From Candidatus Borrarchaeum weybense (lineage in GTDB: Archaea; Asgardarchaeota; Sifarchaeia; Borrarchaeales; Borrarchaeaceae): a DNA stretch of 64,000 nt. The notes beneath the pieces were generated by a model. It made no database searches, had not been told where the DNA came from, and saw only the letters and a list, made by a program, of their open reading frames with translations. The position numbers and the translations under genes were made by a program. The stretch covers positions 276,535 through 340,534 of the forward strand of contig JAHQJS010000004.1 in NCBI GenBank assembly GCA_019057385.1, read 5' to 3'. Below are positions 1-10,342 of this stretch, piece after piece. Position 1 is the stretch's first letter. Each line of letters opens with the position of its first letter.

Positions 1-942
1 TATATTCTTATGGGTGTTTCTCTTGGAATAAGCCTTCTTACAAAATATTATGCTATAATGGTTCCTCTAATTATCGTATCTTTTCTGTTTTTATCAAATA
101 GAGAGTTATTATTGAATAAACATTTATGGTTGGCTTTTGGCATCGCGGGAGTTATTTTTGCTCCTTGGTTATTCTTTGTTGGATTATATCCACTTCGGCA
201 TTATGCTTTTACGATAACTCTTAGAGAAAAGGTACCTAATCCTAACCCATTCTTTGTACTAACGTTTCTATTTGCAGAGTTGACCTTTCCTCTATTCATG
301 TTCTTTGTAATGGGGTTTCTTATGGCACTTTTTAGATCATACAGATTAAAAGGAAAACTTAAAGCAGATCTTCTCTTGCTAATATGGATTATTGTACCTG
401 CCCTCGTATATACTTATGGAGCAATAGTTAATGATCTGTTGCATCCCTATTGGAATATTTCTGGATATTTATTGCTTACAGTTCCTGCAATTGCAATATT
501 AGCAAGCAATAGTTTTTTTGATGTGTATTCTCATTTGAGAACTTCAATTTCAAAAATGAAAGCTAAAATTGTAACAATTAATTTTATCCTGCTTATTATA
601 ATATCTCTATCGATTTTAATGTGGGGGCGTACAACTGTGGGTGCATTTCGTTTTAACGGATTTTTTCCTTTTTATGATTATCACGATACAATAGGCGAGG
701 TGACTGTATATATCGAAGAAAACATTTCTGAAGGTGTAACTCTTACTTCCCCTCTCTCGTCAGATTTGTTTCTGATAAGATTCTACTTAGGTTCAAGCTA
801 CAACATTATAAAGTCTGAAGATATATCTCAAAATGAGAGTTATTACTTAATCGCCCGTTTTACGACAGATGGGCATCTCCTCAAAGTATTTGAAAGCAAA
901 ACACATCCCAACTTTGCTTTCTATTTGTATTATATCTCTTAA
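1..942 (+). CDS. GT-C type membrane glycosyltransferase, C-terminal part
   Basis: The reading frame is open to the left edge, so the true start lies outside the window. About 310 residues are visible, with six or more hydrophobic segments followed by a soluble tail of about 90 residues. This layout matches the C-terminal part of GT39/ArnT-like enzymes, which move sugars from polyprenyl-phosphate carriers on the outer face of the membrane; the catalytic N-terminal loop is not visible, so the class is inferred. It is followed after 17 bases by another polytopic protein, and both belong to a glycan island. Donor and acceptor cannot be told. Confidence 0.6.
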   Translation, partial: YILMGVSLGISLLTKYYAIMVPLIIVSFLFLSNRELLLNKHLWLAFGIAGVIFAPWLFFVGLYPLRHYAFTITLREKVPNPNPFFVLTFLFAELTFPLFMFFVMGFLMALFRSYRLKGKLKADLLLLIWIIVPALVYTYGAIVNDLLHPYWNISGYLLLTVPAIAILASNSFFDVYSHLRTSISKMKAKIVTINFILLIIISLSILMWGRTTVGAFRFNGFFPFYDYHDTIGEVTVYIEENISEGVTLTSPLSSDLFLIRFYLGSSYNIIKSEDISQNESYYLIARFTTDGHLLKVFESKTHPNFAFYLYYIS

Positions 943-959
943 ATGGAGGATTACTCTCT

Positions 960-2912
960 TTGGATTCAATTGAAAGAGTCAAAAGTTGGAAATTTATTTT
1001 TCAAGACGATAGTAAATTTTTATCCTTAATATCGTTTCTAATATTTGTCCCAATTACTGTATTTGCATTGTTTGTAATGACTTACTACTCTGCAAGGTTT
1101 GTAGTGGTGAATCAACTCATATTGATTATCATCGCCTTGATTATTTCTCTTTTCTTCCTTCTTTTAATTGTTCAAAAACCAAGAATAGGTTCTCATGCCT
1201 TAATTCTTGTCTCTCTTATATATACAATCATGCTGTTCTCCTCTCCAGTTTTTTTTAATAACCAATGGCTTCCTTATGATGATTCAAGGTACATACTTTC
1301 AGTTATCCATTCATATCTCGATCCTTCTGCTTTTGAAAGAGATCCTAGTATTGTTTATCTAAAAGAAATTCATCCACCTGGACTTCCCTTTTTAGTTATT
1401 TGCCTCTCACTAATTTCTGGGTTGGATCTCATTTTTATCTTGAAAATAATTATTTTATCTCTTGGTTATCTCACGCCTCTACTTTACTACAAAATATCAA
1501 TAAATTTAACAAAAAACAAGCAATTAGGTCTTGCAACAGCATTTTTGTCCATAACCGTACCTGCATCAATAAATATTTTTGCAATCGGTAGCTATTCTTC
1601 AATAGGGGCTTTTTTATTCTTACTAATCCTTTATTTTATGACCTTACCTTTAAAGAACTTAAAATGGCTTATTCTCATTGGAATTTCTGTAGGTATAAGT
1701 ATCATATTTCATCCCTTTTCTGCACTTGCAACTGCTGTAGGAATATTTGGTCTAAGTATCCTGACCGCGATTAGGAAGCGTTCTTTTCGCCCTATAGTAG
1801 ACCTCTTTGTAATAGGGATTGTAATGGTTCTTTCGAGTGCACTTTATTTAATTCAAGCACTTGGTCGAGATGCAGGTTCTTTGGTAACTCCTACATTCTT
1901 AGTGACAACAGGTGTTGGTTTAACTGGAGGAAGGGCTGAAGGATCATTAATTCAACCAGTTACCTATCTAGTTTATCTAGCGACTGGAGGTCTATTAGAT
2001 CTAAGGAACCCATTTTCTGTAGGTTTGGAAGAATTTGTCTGGATGTACCATTTTACGGTCATCCATATGATAGGTTTAATTGGTTCTGTTTTATTTGTCA
2101 TAGGTTTTATTTGTGCCTTGAAAAGTAGAAGAGATTTGTTTTGGAAACCTTTTCCTCTCATGCTATCGATCCTACTTCTTATTGTGTTGCTTCTCTTTTC
2201 GACACAAATTTTTGGTGTTCTTGTAACGTTAAGACCTCCAAGATATCTTCCATTCATCATTGCAGTAACTCCAATTTATTCGGGCATCGGATTCGTAAAG
2301 ATACTTGATAAAGTCCAAAGAATCGAACTAAAAATATCCGCTAACTATATTAAAGCTGCATTTATCGCGTTTATATCGATCTTTGGAATACTTGAGGCGA
2401 CCCTGTATCCTCCTAATTTCTATACCCCTTCAGAGCTTTACGATGCCTGTCTTTGGTTAAGAACTTATACAGAATCCGATAATGTTGTTTCAGCTTTGCC
2501 TAGATATGCTGATTCGGTCAGAATGTATGCTAAAAGACCAACTATTTCAAGTCACGAATTAGGAGGCTTCTCTTGGATTTACCAAAATGCCTATTTCATT
2601 TGGAAAGAAACTGCAATAGACACATACAAAGCACACTTTACTCAAGAGGAAGCACAACTCATTGAATATATTCAAAAATACTCCATCAATTTCTTTTTCA
2701 TTGATAGTGAATCTTATGGAGAAAATCAAGTGGAAAGGAATCTCTATTATGATTTAAGCCCTGAAATACTTCCATATTTGAAAAACGACAATCCTTTGTT
2801 AAATGAAATTGGTTCAAATGATATGGAGTTACATTTCTTAGAGGTCGTCTACATGAATGGAAATCTCATTATAATACATGTTTTAAACCATCGAATCGCT
2901 ACATATTTCTGA
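960..2912 (+). CDS. GT-C type membrane glycosyltransferase-like protein
   Basis: A 650-residue polytopic protein starting at TTG just after the preceding gene. It has about a dozen hydrophobic segments and a C-terminal soluble region of about 160 residues. In the first extracytoplasmic loop an acidic stretch (YDDSRY, near residue 108) is followed by an HPPG motif near residue 138, the arrangement seen in GT39/PMT-like GT-C enzymes where the acidic pair is catalytic. It probably transfers a sugar from a lipid-phosphate donor in surface-glycan or protein glycosylation. The specificity is unknown. Confidence 0.6.
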   Translation: MDSIERVKSWKFIFQDDSKFLSLISFLIFVPITVFALFVMTYYSARFVVVNQLILIIIALIISLFFLLLIVQKPRIGSHALILVSLIYTIMLFSSPVFFNNQWLPYDDSRYILSVIHSYLDPSAFERDPSIVYLKEIHPPGLPFLVICLSLISGLDLIFILKIIILSLGYLTPLLYYKISINLTKNKQLGLATAFLSITVPASINIFAIGSYSSIGAFLFLLILYFMTLPLKNLKWLILIGISVGISIIFHPFSALATAVGIFGLSILTAIRKRSFRPIVDLFVIGIVMVLSSALYLIQALGRDAGSLVTPTFLVTTGVGLTGGRAEGSLIQPVTYLVYLATGGLLDLRNPFSVGLEEFVWMYHFTVIHMIGLIGSVLFVIGFICALKSRRDLFWKPFPLMLSILLLIVLLLFSTQIFGVLVTLRPPRYLPFIIAVTPIYSGIGFVKILDKVQRIELKISANYIKAAFIAFISIFGILEATLYPPNFYTPSELYDACLWLRTYTESDNVVSALPRYADSVRMYAKRPTISSHELGGFSWIYQNAYFIWKETAIDTYKAHFTQEEAQLIEYIQKYSINFFFIDSESYGENQVERNLYYDLSPEILPYLKNDNPLLNEIGSNDMELHFLEVVYMNGNLIIIHVLNHRIATYF

Positions 2913-3027
2913 AATGATTTCTTCCTTCATTAAGTTAAATGCGGTATAAGATAACTTAAAAAGGCACACAATTTAACAAACGAAACCCTCCATTAATTAT
3001 TTCACAAATAAACGATTTGGTTACAAT

Positions 3028-4602
3028 TTGGATGGACAAGTAATGAGCGAATCAAAAACTCAGAGCACCACAAAGAAAGTAATGACAGGAATCTACTGGA
3101 ACTTAATTGGAAAAGTTCTGACGATGATAGTTACCTTACTCGTTTCAGTTGTGATTGTGAGAAGTTTAGGTGTAAGGAATTATGGTACCTATGCTTTTGT
3201 CTTTACTTTATTTTACCTGGTTGCGCCAATCTGGAAATTGGGAATTGAAGACACACTAAACAAATTTGTTCCCGAGTTTTTAGCGCTAGGCGACTCTAGT
3301 TTGGCAAAAGCCATCATAAAATATGGTGTTCTCATTCAATTAACTGTAGCGGGACTCTTTAGTATAACAGTTTACTTTTGGATTGAGAGTCTAACAGCGA
3401 CGCTAGGTTCTATAGGGTTATTTCCAAACGATCCGGAGTTAATACCCTATTTGCGATTGATTAGTCTTTGGATCGTTCCTAATTCATTTTCTGCCTTAAC
3501 AGGTGTTATTTTAGTAAGCATATTTGATCAAAAATTTCTGAATATAGTTGTAGCACTGAAAAATCTCTCGACTTCTTGTTTTGTAATAGCTGTTCTATTA
3601 ACTGGATTTGGAATATCTGAGATTATCATAGTAACGATTTTAGTCGAAACTTTTTTTGCGTTAGTAAAGTTCATTCGCACAGTCTTTAAATTTAGAATTC
3701 CTTCAGAATCTGCTAATACAGCTGTAGTAAGTAAAAATGTTAGAAAACGTCTAATCAGATACGCTGCAATAATGATTGCCATTCCTCTAGTCAATTTTAT
3801 CATTTGGAAACGATCTGAAAATTATCTGATCGGTTTGTTTAGATCTTTGGAAGAAGTAGGTTTTTACAATTTGGCATATTCTTCATCTCAAAACATGCTT
3901 GAGAAAACAAATCAATTAATTGGAGAAATGGGCATTGCAGCGTACGCTGAAGTACAAGTACAAGGATTCTCAGGATTAAATAAGTCGTGTAAAATGCACG
4001 CCAAATTTCTCTACCTCTATGCAGTGCCAGTTGCCTTTGGCGCTTTAACTTTAGCTGAACAATTCATCATAATTTTTTACACCGAGGCGATGCGTCCTTC
4101 AATATTTCCATTTCAAATACTCCTTATCGCTTTTTGTGTAGGCTTACTGGGGGCACCTATGCATACTGCCCTCAATGTGCTTGAGAAGAATGACCTCATA
4201 TTAAAAATAAATGCAGTATCAGCAGTTGCATTAGTTGCTACTCAAATATTCCTTATTACACAATTTGGCATACTGGGGGCCGTATTTGGTGTTTTAATAT
4301 TTCAAATAGCAAACAATGGCTTTTTCTTATACATTACTCGCAAATATGTTGGTGGTAACTTTTTGCCAATTAAGAATCTAGCAAAGTATATTCTTTCAGG
4401 AGCATTAATGGTCTTGATTCTATTAGTTGGGAAGTTCTTTGTTATAACCGAATTATTTACTTTCATAGCTTTCGTTTTAATAGGTGCGGGAGTTTATCTG
4501 CTTGGATTGAAATTAGTAAAGGCGTTCGATTCGGAAGATCTGCATATTATTCGCCAATCTGATTTTCCGCTAAAAAAATTTATTCTCAAGTTCTATGGCT
4601 AG
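3028..4602 (+). CDS. Polysaccharide flippase of the Wzx/RfbX (MOP) type
   Basis: A 524-residue protein with about 14 hydrophobic segments. Its N-terminus (GIYWNLIGKVLTMIVTLLVS, after about 15 polar residues) and the following conserved VIVRSLG..NYGTYAF pattern are typical of the MOP/PST superfamily of lipid-linked oligosaccharide flippases. TTG at 3028 gives the longest form; ATG at 3043 is an equally good start. It sits between GT-C glycosyltransferases, which fits a role in turning the assembled lipid-linked glycan to the outer face. Family assignment is confident, substrate unknown. Confidence 0.85.
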   Translation: MDGQVMSESKTQSTTKKVMTGIYWNLIGKVLTMIVTLLVSVVIVRSLGVRNYGTYAFVFTLFYLVAPIWKLGIEDTLNKFVPEFLALGDSSLAKAIIKYGVLIQLTVAGLFSITVYFWIESLTATLGSIGLFPNDPELIPYLRLISLWIVPNSFSALTGVILVSIFDQKFLNIVVALKNLSTSCFVIAVLLTGFGISEIIIVTILVETFFALVKFIRTVFKFRIPSESANTAVVSKNVRKRLIRYAAIMIAIPLVNFIIWKRSENYLIGLFRSLEEVGFYNLAYSSSQNMLEKTNQLIGEMGIAAYAEVQVQGFSGLNKSCKMHAKFLYLYAVPVAFGALTLAEQFIIIFYTEAMRPSIFPFQILLIAFCVGLLGAPMHTALNVLEKNDLILKINAVSAVALVATQIFLITQFGILGAVFGVLIFQIANNGFFLYITRKYVGGNFLPIKNLAKYILSGALMVLILLVGKFFVITELFTFIAFVLIGAGVYLLGLKLVKAFDSEDLHIIRQSDFPLKKFILKFYG

Positions 4603-4612
4603 TTGAATAATA

Positions 4613-6283
4613 ATGTGGTCAATCAATAAAAATAAGATGATTCTCATCGGAATTTTGATCCTAGCTTTCCTTTTAAGGTTTCATAACCTTGGTTACGCCG
4701 AATTTACCGGTGATGAAGCCATTGTAGTGGCTAAATCCTTAGGAATTGTAAGAGCCGGAAGTTATTTCCGTAAGACTCCATTTCTTGATAAGGAAGTTAA
4801 TTTTTGGACGCTTAATATCATTTTAAAGCATCATCATCCGCCAATGGAAATTACAGCACATATTCCGCTTCTAGTGTTTTTTGGAGTGACAGAATTTGTG
4901 GCGAGAATTCCTTATCTTTTTTCAGGTGTAATTTCAGTACTGCTTTTCTATAAAATTGCCGAGGAATTGTATGGAACAACAACCGCTCATCTTGCCGCTA
5001 CCTTTGCTTCAATCAATGGATATTTTATCGCATTTTCTCGCCATGTTCAGTTCATGAGTTTGTTTTTACTTTTTAGTTTATTAACAGCGTATTATTCAGT
5101 TAAATATTATAAAAGCAATGATCTAAAAGATTCTGGCCTTGCCGCATTTTTTTTGGGCTTAACTCTCTTATCACATCATTTCGGTATATTTATGGTGATT
5201 CCTTTACTTTATATAATAGTAAAAAAATGGTATGAGAACTCATTAGAAACCAAAAATCTAGTTGTCTCATTGACCATTCTAGCAATTCTTATTCTACCCT
5301 TTTTTATTCCTTGGATGTTTGCTTCATATTTTTTCCCCGAATTAATTCCTCCTGGTACTGGCTATGCTTCTACATCGCGAAGAGCCTCACCATCTCTCTA
5401 TTTCAACTTCTTTATATTTCGAATATGGTTAAGATATAATCCTCTTTTTTTCTCTGTGATTTTAATCTGCGGCACTCTGATATCTCTTTGGTTCAGAAAT
5501 TGGAAACTTTATTTCTTTGTAACGTGGTTCTTAGCGTATTTTATTCCTTTAATATTCTTATTACTTCCATCGCCCACTTACACATATGTTCTTCTTGCTC
5601 CTTTGATACTTTTAGCGAGTTTCGGAATTCATAAATCATATTTTATGGTAACTGATAGAATTAGGAAAGTAAGAATAAAAACTGTGAATGTTTTTGTAAT
5701 TCTTGCTGGGTTATGTTTTCTCTCTTTGTCTGTATGGAATAGTTACATCACTTTTCTTCAATATGACATTTATCCCGCCAGCGCACCATTATTTTATAAT
5801 TCTAGAAGTTATAAAACTGAACAGGATGCTCCATATGGCGCAAATTACGGAAGAAAAATCGGTTATAAAGCAGCAGGATGGTTTATAAGGCATAATTCCA
5901 ATGAAAATGATATTATTTTAGGTGATGACCCAGCTAAGGCTGCATATTATTGTGATCGTTTAATTAAAGGAGATATTAAACATCCTGAGGATTTTGAAAC
6001 AATTAAAAGAGAATTACCTAAGAACCTTTTTATACTATTTCCAGCCCATCTAATAGATCAATATACTGAAATATGGACTTTTACAGGAGAGAACTATAAT
6101 TTAGTGGCAGTTGTTTCATATGACGGCCAATCAACGATGTTTATATTCGCCCCTTCACCTTCAAGTGAGGTAACTGAACTTAGTATAGAAAAGTATGAAA
6201 AATTATTCGATGAAGAGTTTGGTAGTGTTGAAAATAGCTTGTATAAGTATTTTGGCGGCTCTTATCCAATTACAATGGTCTGA
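4613..6283 (+). CDS. GT39-family (dolichyl-phosphate mannosyltransferase-like) membrane protein
   Basis: A 556-residue protein beginning 10 bases after the flippase. The N-terminal transmembrane helix is followed by an FTGDEA motif near residue 34, the acidic DE motif that marks GT39/ArnT-like GT-C glycosyltransferases, and a HHHPP motif follows near residue 75. About ten hydrophobic segments precede a soluble C-terminal domain of about 160 residues. It likely transfers a sugar from a polyprenyl-phosphate sugar to a glycan, lipid or protein outside the cell. It closes the plus-strand half of the glycan island and converges with a GT4 gene. Confidence 0.75.
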   Translation: MWSINKNKMILIGILILAFLLRFHNLGYAEFTGDEAIVVAKSLGIVRAGSYFRKTPFLDKEVNFWTLNIILKHHHPPMEITAHIPLLVFFGVTEFVARIPYLFSGVISVLLFYKIAEELYGTTTAHLAATFASINGYFIAFSRHVQFMSLFLLFSLLTAYYSVKYYKSNDLKDSGLAAFFLGLTLLSHHFGIFMVIPLLYIIVKKWYENSLETKNLVVSLTILAILILPFFIPWMFASYFFPELIPPGTGYASTSRRASPSLYFNFFIFRIWLRYNPLFFSVILICGTLISLWFRNWKLYFFVTWFLAYFIPLIFLLLPSPTYTYVLLAPLILLASFGIHKSYFMVTDRIRKVRIKTVNVFVILAGLCFLSLSVWNSYITFLQYDIYPASAPLFYNSRSYKTEQDAPYGANYGRKIGYKAAGWFIRHNSNENDIILGDDPAKAAYYCDRLIKGDIKHPEDFETIKRELPKNLFILFPAHLIDQYTEIWTFTGENYNLVAVVSYDGQSTMFIFAPSPSSEVTELSIEKYEKLFDEEFGSVENSLYKYFGGSYPITMV

Positions 6284-6326
6284 ACATGTTTTAAATCAAC
6301 TAAAAACTAAAACTGCTGTTTCTTAT

Positions 6327-7505
6327 TTAATATGAAGAGAAAACCTGCTTATAAATGTCCTCTGTTCTTTCTGCGACCGTTTTAATATCGTATTCTGTCC
6401 GCACTACATTACGTCCATGCATACCCATTTTTTTAGCCATTTTCTTATCTGATAAAAGTAGATTCAATTTTTCAGAAAGTCTGGTGATATCTGAAAAATT
6501 ATATCCGAATCCACACTTTTTTTGTTCTAATTCGAATGTGCCGCCAGTATATGCCCCAACAAATGGTGTTTCGCATGCCATTGCTTCAAGAAGCACCAAT
6601 CCAAAATTTTCCCATCGACTTGGCATTGCAAGAACATTTGCACCTCTATAGCCACTTAATAGGAGGTCACGGTCGGTAAAACTGATCGGACCTGTAAATA
6701 TGATGTTCTCATCAACCTGTAATTTTTTGGCCAAGTCATGACAGAGTTGCATATATCCCTTTTTTCCTTCCCAGCCAACGAACACAAACTTTGTATCGGG
6801 ATTCTCACTTAACACACTGGGGATTGCTTTTATGAGATAATCTGGTGCTTTATTGCCAAAAAAATTTCCAACGAATAATACCATGTTTTCACTATTGATT
6901 TCAAATCTCTCTTTAAATAACTCTGGAGAGGGTAACTGTTCATATTTTCCGAAATCTATGCCTGGAGGAATATGGGAGACCTTTTCCTTTTCTATATTAT
7001 ATAGCTTCAAAATTGTAATTTGTTCATATTTCGTCCAGGCAATAACTGTGTCAGCTGCTTTCAGCATCAAAGGAATACAAAATCTATAATAAAGCCTATT
7101 AACCCACCAACCCGATTTGTGAAGATGAGAAAAGCCAATAGGGGAGAAAATAACTGGCGTTTGGAGTAGTTTCAGCTTTTTAAATGGCAATGCAGAATCT
7201 GTAGTCCAGACATATTGCATCTGAAAGTTAATCAGATCAAATTCTTTAGCATGTCGAAGAACTGCAAGAGGATAATAGGGCTGCACACGATGATGTGGAA
7301 TGCCATAAGGCTTCCATGGGATGACACCAAATCTTCTTACATTAACTCCTTCGATTATTTCTCTTTTTGGAGTTCCTGGGAGTTTATGTGTAAAAACGGT
7401 GACAGTATGGCCTTTTTCAATCAAGATTTTTGACAAATTGTGCACATAGATTTGTGCACCACCAACTTGAGGCCAATAGGTATGGATAGTCTGAAGAATG
7501 CGCAC
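6327..7505 (-). CDS. GT4-family glycosyltransferase
   Basis: A 392-residue protein with the two-domain GT-B layout of family GT4. The N-terminal domain has the PQVGGAQIYVHNL glycine motif near residue 13. The C-terminal domain has the MPSRWENFGLVLLEAMACE region (E-x7-E motif) that binds the nucleotide-sugar donor. It acts at the cytoplasmic face, adding a sugar from an NDP-sugar to a lipid-linked acceptor. It is the last gene of a six-gene minus-strand run of glycan genes. The sugar cannot be predicted. Confidence 0.88.
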   Translation of the reverse strand: MRILQTIHTYWPQVGGAQIYVHNLSKILIEKGHTVTVFTHKLPGTPKREIIEGVNVRRFGVIPWKPYGIPHHRVQPYYPLAVLRHAKEFDLINFQMQYVWTTDSALPFKKLKLLQTPVIFSPIGFSHLHKSGWWVNRLYYRFCIPLMLKAADTVIAWTKYEQITILKLYNIEKEKVSHIPPGIDFGKYEQLPSPELFKERFEINSENMVLFVGNFFGNKAPDYLIKAIPSVLSENPDTKFVFVGWEGKKGYMQLCHDLAKKLQVDENIIFTGPISFTDRDLLLSGYRGANVLAMPSRWENFGLVLLEAMACETPFVGAYTGGTFELEQKKCGFGYNFSDITRLSEKLNLLLSDKKMAKKMGMHGRNVVRTEYDIKTVAERTEDIYKQVFSSY

Positions 7506-7668
7506 TAGTTATACCTCATTTGTAGAGAATATTTGAAAAGATAGAAGTCGGTTGATCAAAAGAGTTCATATTTGTTTCTAAGATAATGGAATTTGTTCAT
7601 AAATATCCTTCAGTTTGCAGTTTGTTCTTTAGAAAGAAGTATGAATAGAGGTTTAGTGAAAAGAAACT

Positions 7669-8793
7669 TTACAAGACACTTAAATATGCCTCTTCTGTCT
7701 TGTCAAAGACGTTTGACCAATCATAATTTGCTAAAACAGAATTTCTATAATCTCTTGCATTTTCTGAAAAACGGTCATCTTTTATAACTCTAATAATTTT
7801 TTTTGCTAAATCATCTGGATCGCTATGATTGCAAAAGAAACCTGTATCATCTTCTTTTATTATGTCAAAAGCGACTCCAACTGGTGTTGACACAATTGGC
7901 TTTCCACAGGCGGCAGCTTCTACCAGAGTAATCCCAAATGATTCGTGTAATGATGGAAGAACGAATACATCAGCAAGAGCATATGCTTCAAGTAATGTTT
8001 TAGAATCTACACGACCCATGAAAATTACAGTATCTTGCATCCCTAAACGTTTTGCTAAGTTTTTATATTCGAAAATACGCTCGCCACCGCCAATTAACAA
8101 ACATTTGACATCCGTTTTAAATTGATGGCGTAACTTACTTATAGCCTTAATTAGAGTATCTGTTCCTTTGTGGCCAGCCAGTTTTCCGACTGACAAGATT
8201 ACTTTTTCATTCTGTAAATCAAACTTTTCTTTCAAATTGTGTTCAGGTAAATTTTGAAATCGCGATGAATCAATTCCCGTAGGAATTTTTTGTATCTTAG
8301 ATTCTTTTATATAGCGTGATAAGGTTTTAAACTCGCTTTCACATTGTGCAATAATTTTATTTGCGGATTTGATGACTTTAATTCCAGCAGTGTTCGCGTA
8401 GATTGTTCCCCATGGATGATATTGAGGTGTAAGAAGGCATGGAGTGTTTCGTAATTTTCCACTTGTAACTGCTAAAAGTGATTGAAATGTGCAATAACCA
8501 AAACCGTGAATTATGTCAACATCTTGCACATCGGATGAAAGCAGATATGGAAACATTTGGGGCGTTATATATCTTGGATGTTTTAGAAATCGTGACAAAA
8601 AGTGTGGTTTAAGTTTGAATCTTCTTATAATAGTACCTTCTCTAACTTCAAAATCAGGCTGATTTGGATATGCAGAAGTATAAACCGTTACGAAATGTCC
8701 TTTTTTTCTAAATCCTTGTACAATATTGTAGGCAAGGATTTGAGTACCACCAATTGATGGTGGATATCTATGAACCATAAATAAAATCTTCAT
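7669..8793 (-). CDS. GT4-family glycosyltransferase
   Basis: A 374-residue GT-B enzyme, paralogous in layout to the next gene of the run. It has the PPSIGGTQILAYNI motif near residue 12, and the donor-binding LPSLHESFGITLVEAAACG region with the E-x7-E pair in the C-terminal domain. It should add a sugar to a lipid-linked glycan at the inner face of the membrane. It lies 42 bases downstream of a GT2 gene on the same strand, and is separated from the following GT4 gene by about 160 bases. Confidence 0.88.
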   Translation of the reverse strand: MKILFMVHRYPPSIGGTQILAYNIVQGFRKKGHFVTVYTSAYPNQPDFEVREGTIIRRFKLKPHFLSRFLKHPRYITPQMFPYLLSSDVQDVDIIHGFGYCTFQSLLAVTSGKLRNTPCLLTPQYHPWGTIYANTAGIKVIKSANKIIAQCESEFKTLSRYIKESKIQKIPTGIDSSRFQNLPEHNLKEKFDLQNEKVILSVGKLAGHKGTDTLIKAISKLRHQFKTDVKCLLIGGGERIFEYKNLAKRLGMQDTVIFMGRVDSKTLLEAYALADVFVLPSLHESFGITLVEAAACGKPIVSTPVGVAFDIIKEDDTGFFCNHSDPDDLAKKIIRVIKDDRFSENARDYRNSVLANYDWSNVFDKTEEAYLSVL

Positions 8794-8835
8794 TGAATCC
8801 TCACCTAACCAGTAATAAAGGACGTTCTTAAGTAA

Positions 8836-9780
8836 CTAAGGACTTTCTTTGCAATTTAAATTTCGCAATAAACGATATGGACATGTTAAAAAGGCTAGTA
8901 AAGCACCTTCTATCAACCCTACCAAATAATAAATAGAAGCTAAAAAGGAGAGTCTTTCTCGTGCACGACTCAGAATCATATTTCCATTGTTTTTTAGAAA
9001 TCCAATGAAATGTAGAATCCGAGATGCAAATATGTTTTTGAAATAGAAGTACGAATGGTTTCTTGCCCTCCAATAATCTAATTTGATATTTCTTCTAATA
9101 GCATGAGATGTTTTTGGACCAATGCGTTTATGGAACACTTTTGCTTTAGGGGCATATATAATAAGGTAATTTCTCTTTTTAAGCCTCATACATACGTCTG
9201 TTTCCTCTCGATATGCTCTACCCCCATATAAATTATCAAATCCATCCATTTCAATCAAATGTTTTTTTAAAAAACTCATATTCGTTCCTTTGATATGATC
9301 AACTTCGATTCGTTCTTCTCCTAGATCAAAATTACTAATCAATTCTCCTGATTTATCTATTTTTCCGATTATAACTTGCTTTTTCTTTTTTATTCTAACA
9401 GGTCGGTCCTCAATGATTTTTCCTCCAACTCCTCCGATTTTTGGTTTATTATAGTTCTTCAGGATTTGTTTTATCCAGTTTTCATCAGCTATCGCATCAT
9501 CGTCAAGAAACGCGACGATTTCACCCCTTGATTTACAAATCCCGATATTTCTCGCTAGAGTCATGCCTTTATATTTTGTATGGATGTATTTAACAGGGTA
9601 GTTTTGTACAAGCATCGTGGTTTCATTTTTATGAGTAGTAGAACTGTCAACAACCAGCACTTCATAAGAGTTTCTGGGGAGATTCTGGCTTTTTAAGGAT
9701 TCAAGGCACTCTTTTAAATCCTCTGGGCGGTTATACGTCACAACGACCACTGATATAAATAAATCACGAGATTGTGACAA
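8836..9780 (-). CDS. GT2-family glycosyltransferase with C-terminal hydrophobic segment
   Basis: A 314-residue protein starting with the GT-A nucleotide-binding strand (ISVVVVTYNRPEDL, near residue 9), followed by the FLDDDA metal-binding DxD motif near residue 92 and an EETD motif near residue 190 that fits the catalytic-base region. A hydrophobic stretch near the C-terminus may anchor it to the membrane. It belongs to the GT2 family, which transfers sugars from NDP-sugars. It lies within the minus-strand glycan run, 42 bases upstream of the first GT4 gene. Confidence 0.85.
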   Translation of the reverse strand: MSQSRDLFISVVVVTYNRPEDLKECLESLKSQNLPRNSYEVLVVDSSTTHKNETTMLVQNYPVKYIHTKYKGMTLARNIGICKSRGEIVAFLDDDAIADENWIKQILKNYNKPKIGGVGGKIIEDRPVRIKKKKQVIIGKIDKSGELISNFDLGEERIEVDHIKGTNMSFLKKHLIEMDGFDNLYGGRAYREETDVCMRLKKRNYLIIYAPKAKVFHKRIGPKTSHAIRRNIKLDYWRARNHSYFYFKNIFASRILHFIGFLKNNGNMILSRARERLSFLASIYYLVGLIEGALLAFLTCPYRLLRNLNCKESP

Positions 9781-9844
9781 CTGTGTTTCATTTCCATTTA
9801 TTTTTCAAGATTAAGTGATATTGTATTGAGCCTTAAGTTCAGAC

Positions 9845-10324
9845 TTAATTGGGTGAACTTTTGGAGCGGATCTTTCCAATAGCCTCTAGAATAACTGTTC
9901 CAATATGTTTGACTAAGACTAACAGCGTTAACAACAGCAATGCGATTATTGCTAATTCTTCGTTCCACTTAGCATGTGGTATCAACGAAACATGTCCAAC
10001 TTCAAAGAAAATGAAAAGCGGAATCATGGCTACACTAATGGCGAAACTCATAGCCAAAATCTCTAGTTTGTTCTTGTTCTCATAAAAGGAGAGTTGTGTG
10101 ATTGCATATCCTGGGATAAAAAAAAGCAGCGGAAACGTAACGATTATCTGTATGTCATCACTTGTATTCTTAATATTCAAGAAATTTATGGCTATGCTTC
10201 CATAAACCAGTAACCCTATATTAAAAAGAGCTTCAGCAGTAAGAAGGTCGTTTTGCCTCAAGAAAGTGATGAAAGGCAGCATTTTGTCCTTTATTATTGT
10301 AAATTTTTTTCGTATTTCAACCAT
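9845..10324 (-). CDS. DUF1616-like membrane protein
   Basis: A 159-residue protein with about four hydrophobic segments. The LLFFIPGYAITQLSF motif followed by a charged stretch and an LEILAMSFAISVAMIPL helix is the pattern I recall for DUF1616, a membrane domain often found in archaeal surface-glycan clusters. Only the membrane part is present, with no large extracytoplasmic domain. It is 18 bases downstream of a GT-C protein gene, so the two are probably cotranscribed. Biochemical function is unknown. Confidence 0.6.
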   Translation of the reverse strand: MVEIRKKFTIIKDKMLPFITFLRQNDLLTAEALFNIGLLVYGSIAINFLNIKNTSDDIQIIVTFPLLFFIPGYAITQLSFYENKNKLEILAMSFAISVAMIPLFIFFEVGHVSLIPHAKWNEELAIIALLLLTLLVLVKHIGTVILEAIGKIRSKSSPN

Positions 10325-10342
10325 ATAGGGTCCTTCTATAAA

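Noticed and set aside
8828..9073. 81-residue minus-strand frame
   Set aside because: It is an out-of-frame shadow inside the GT2 gene.
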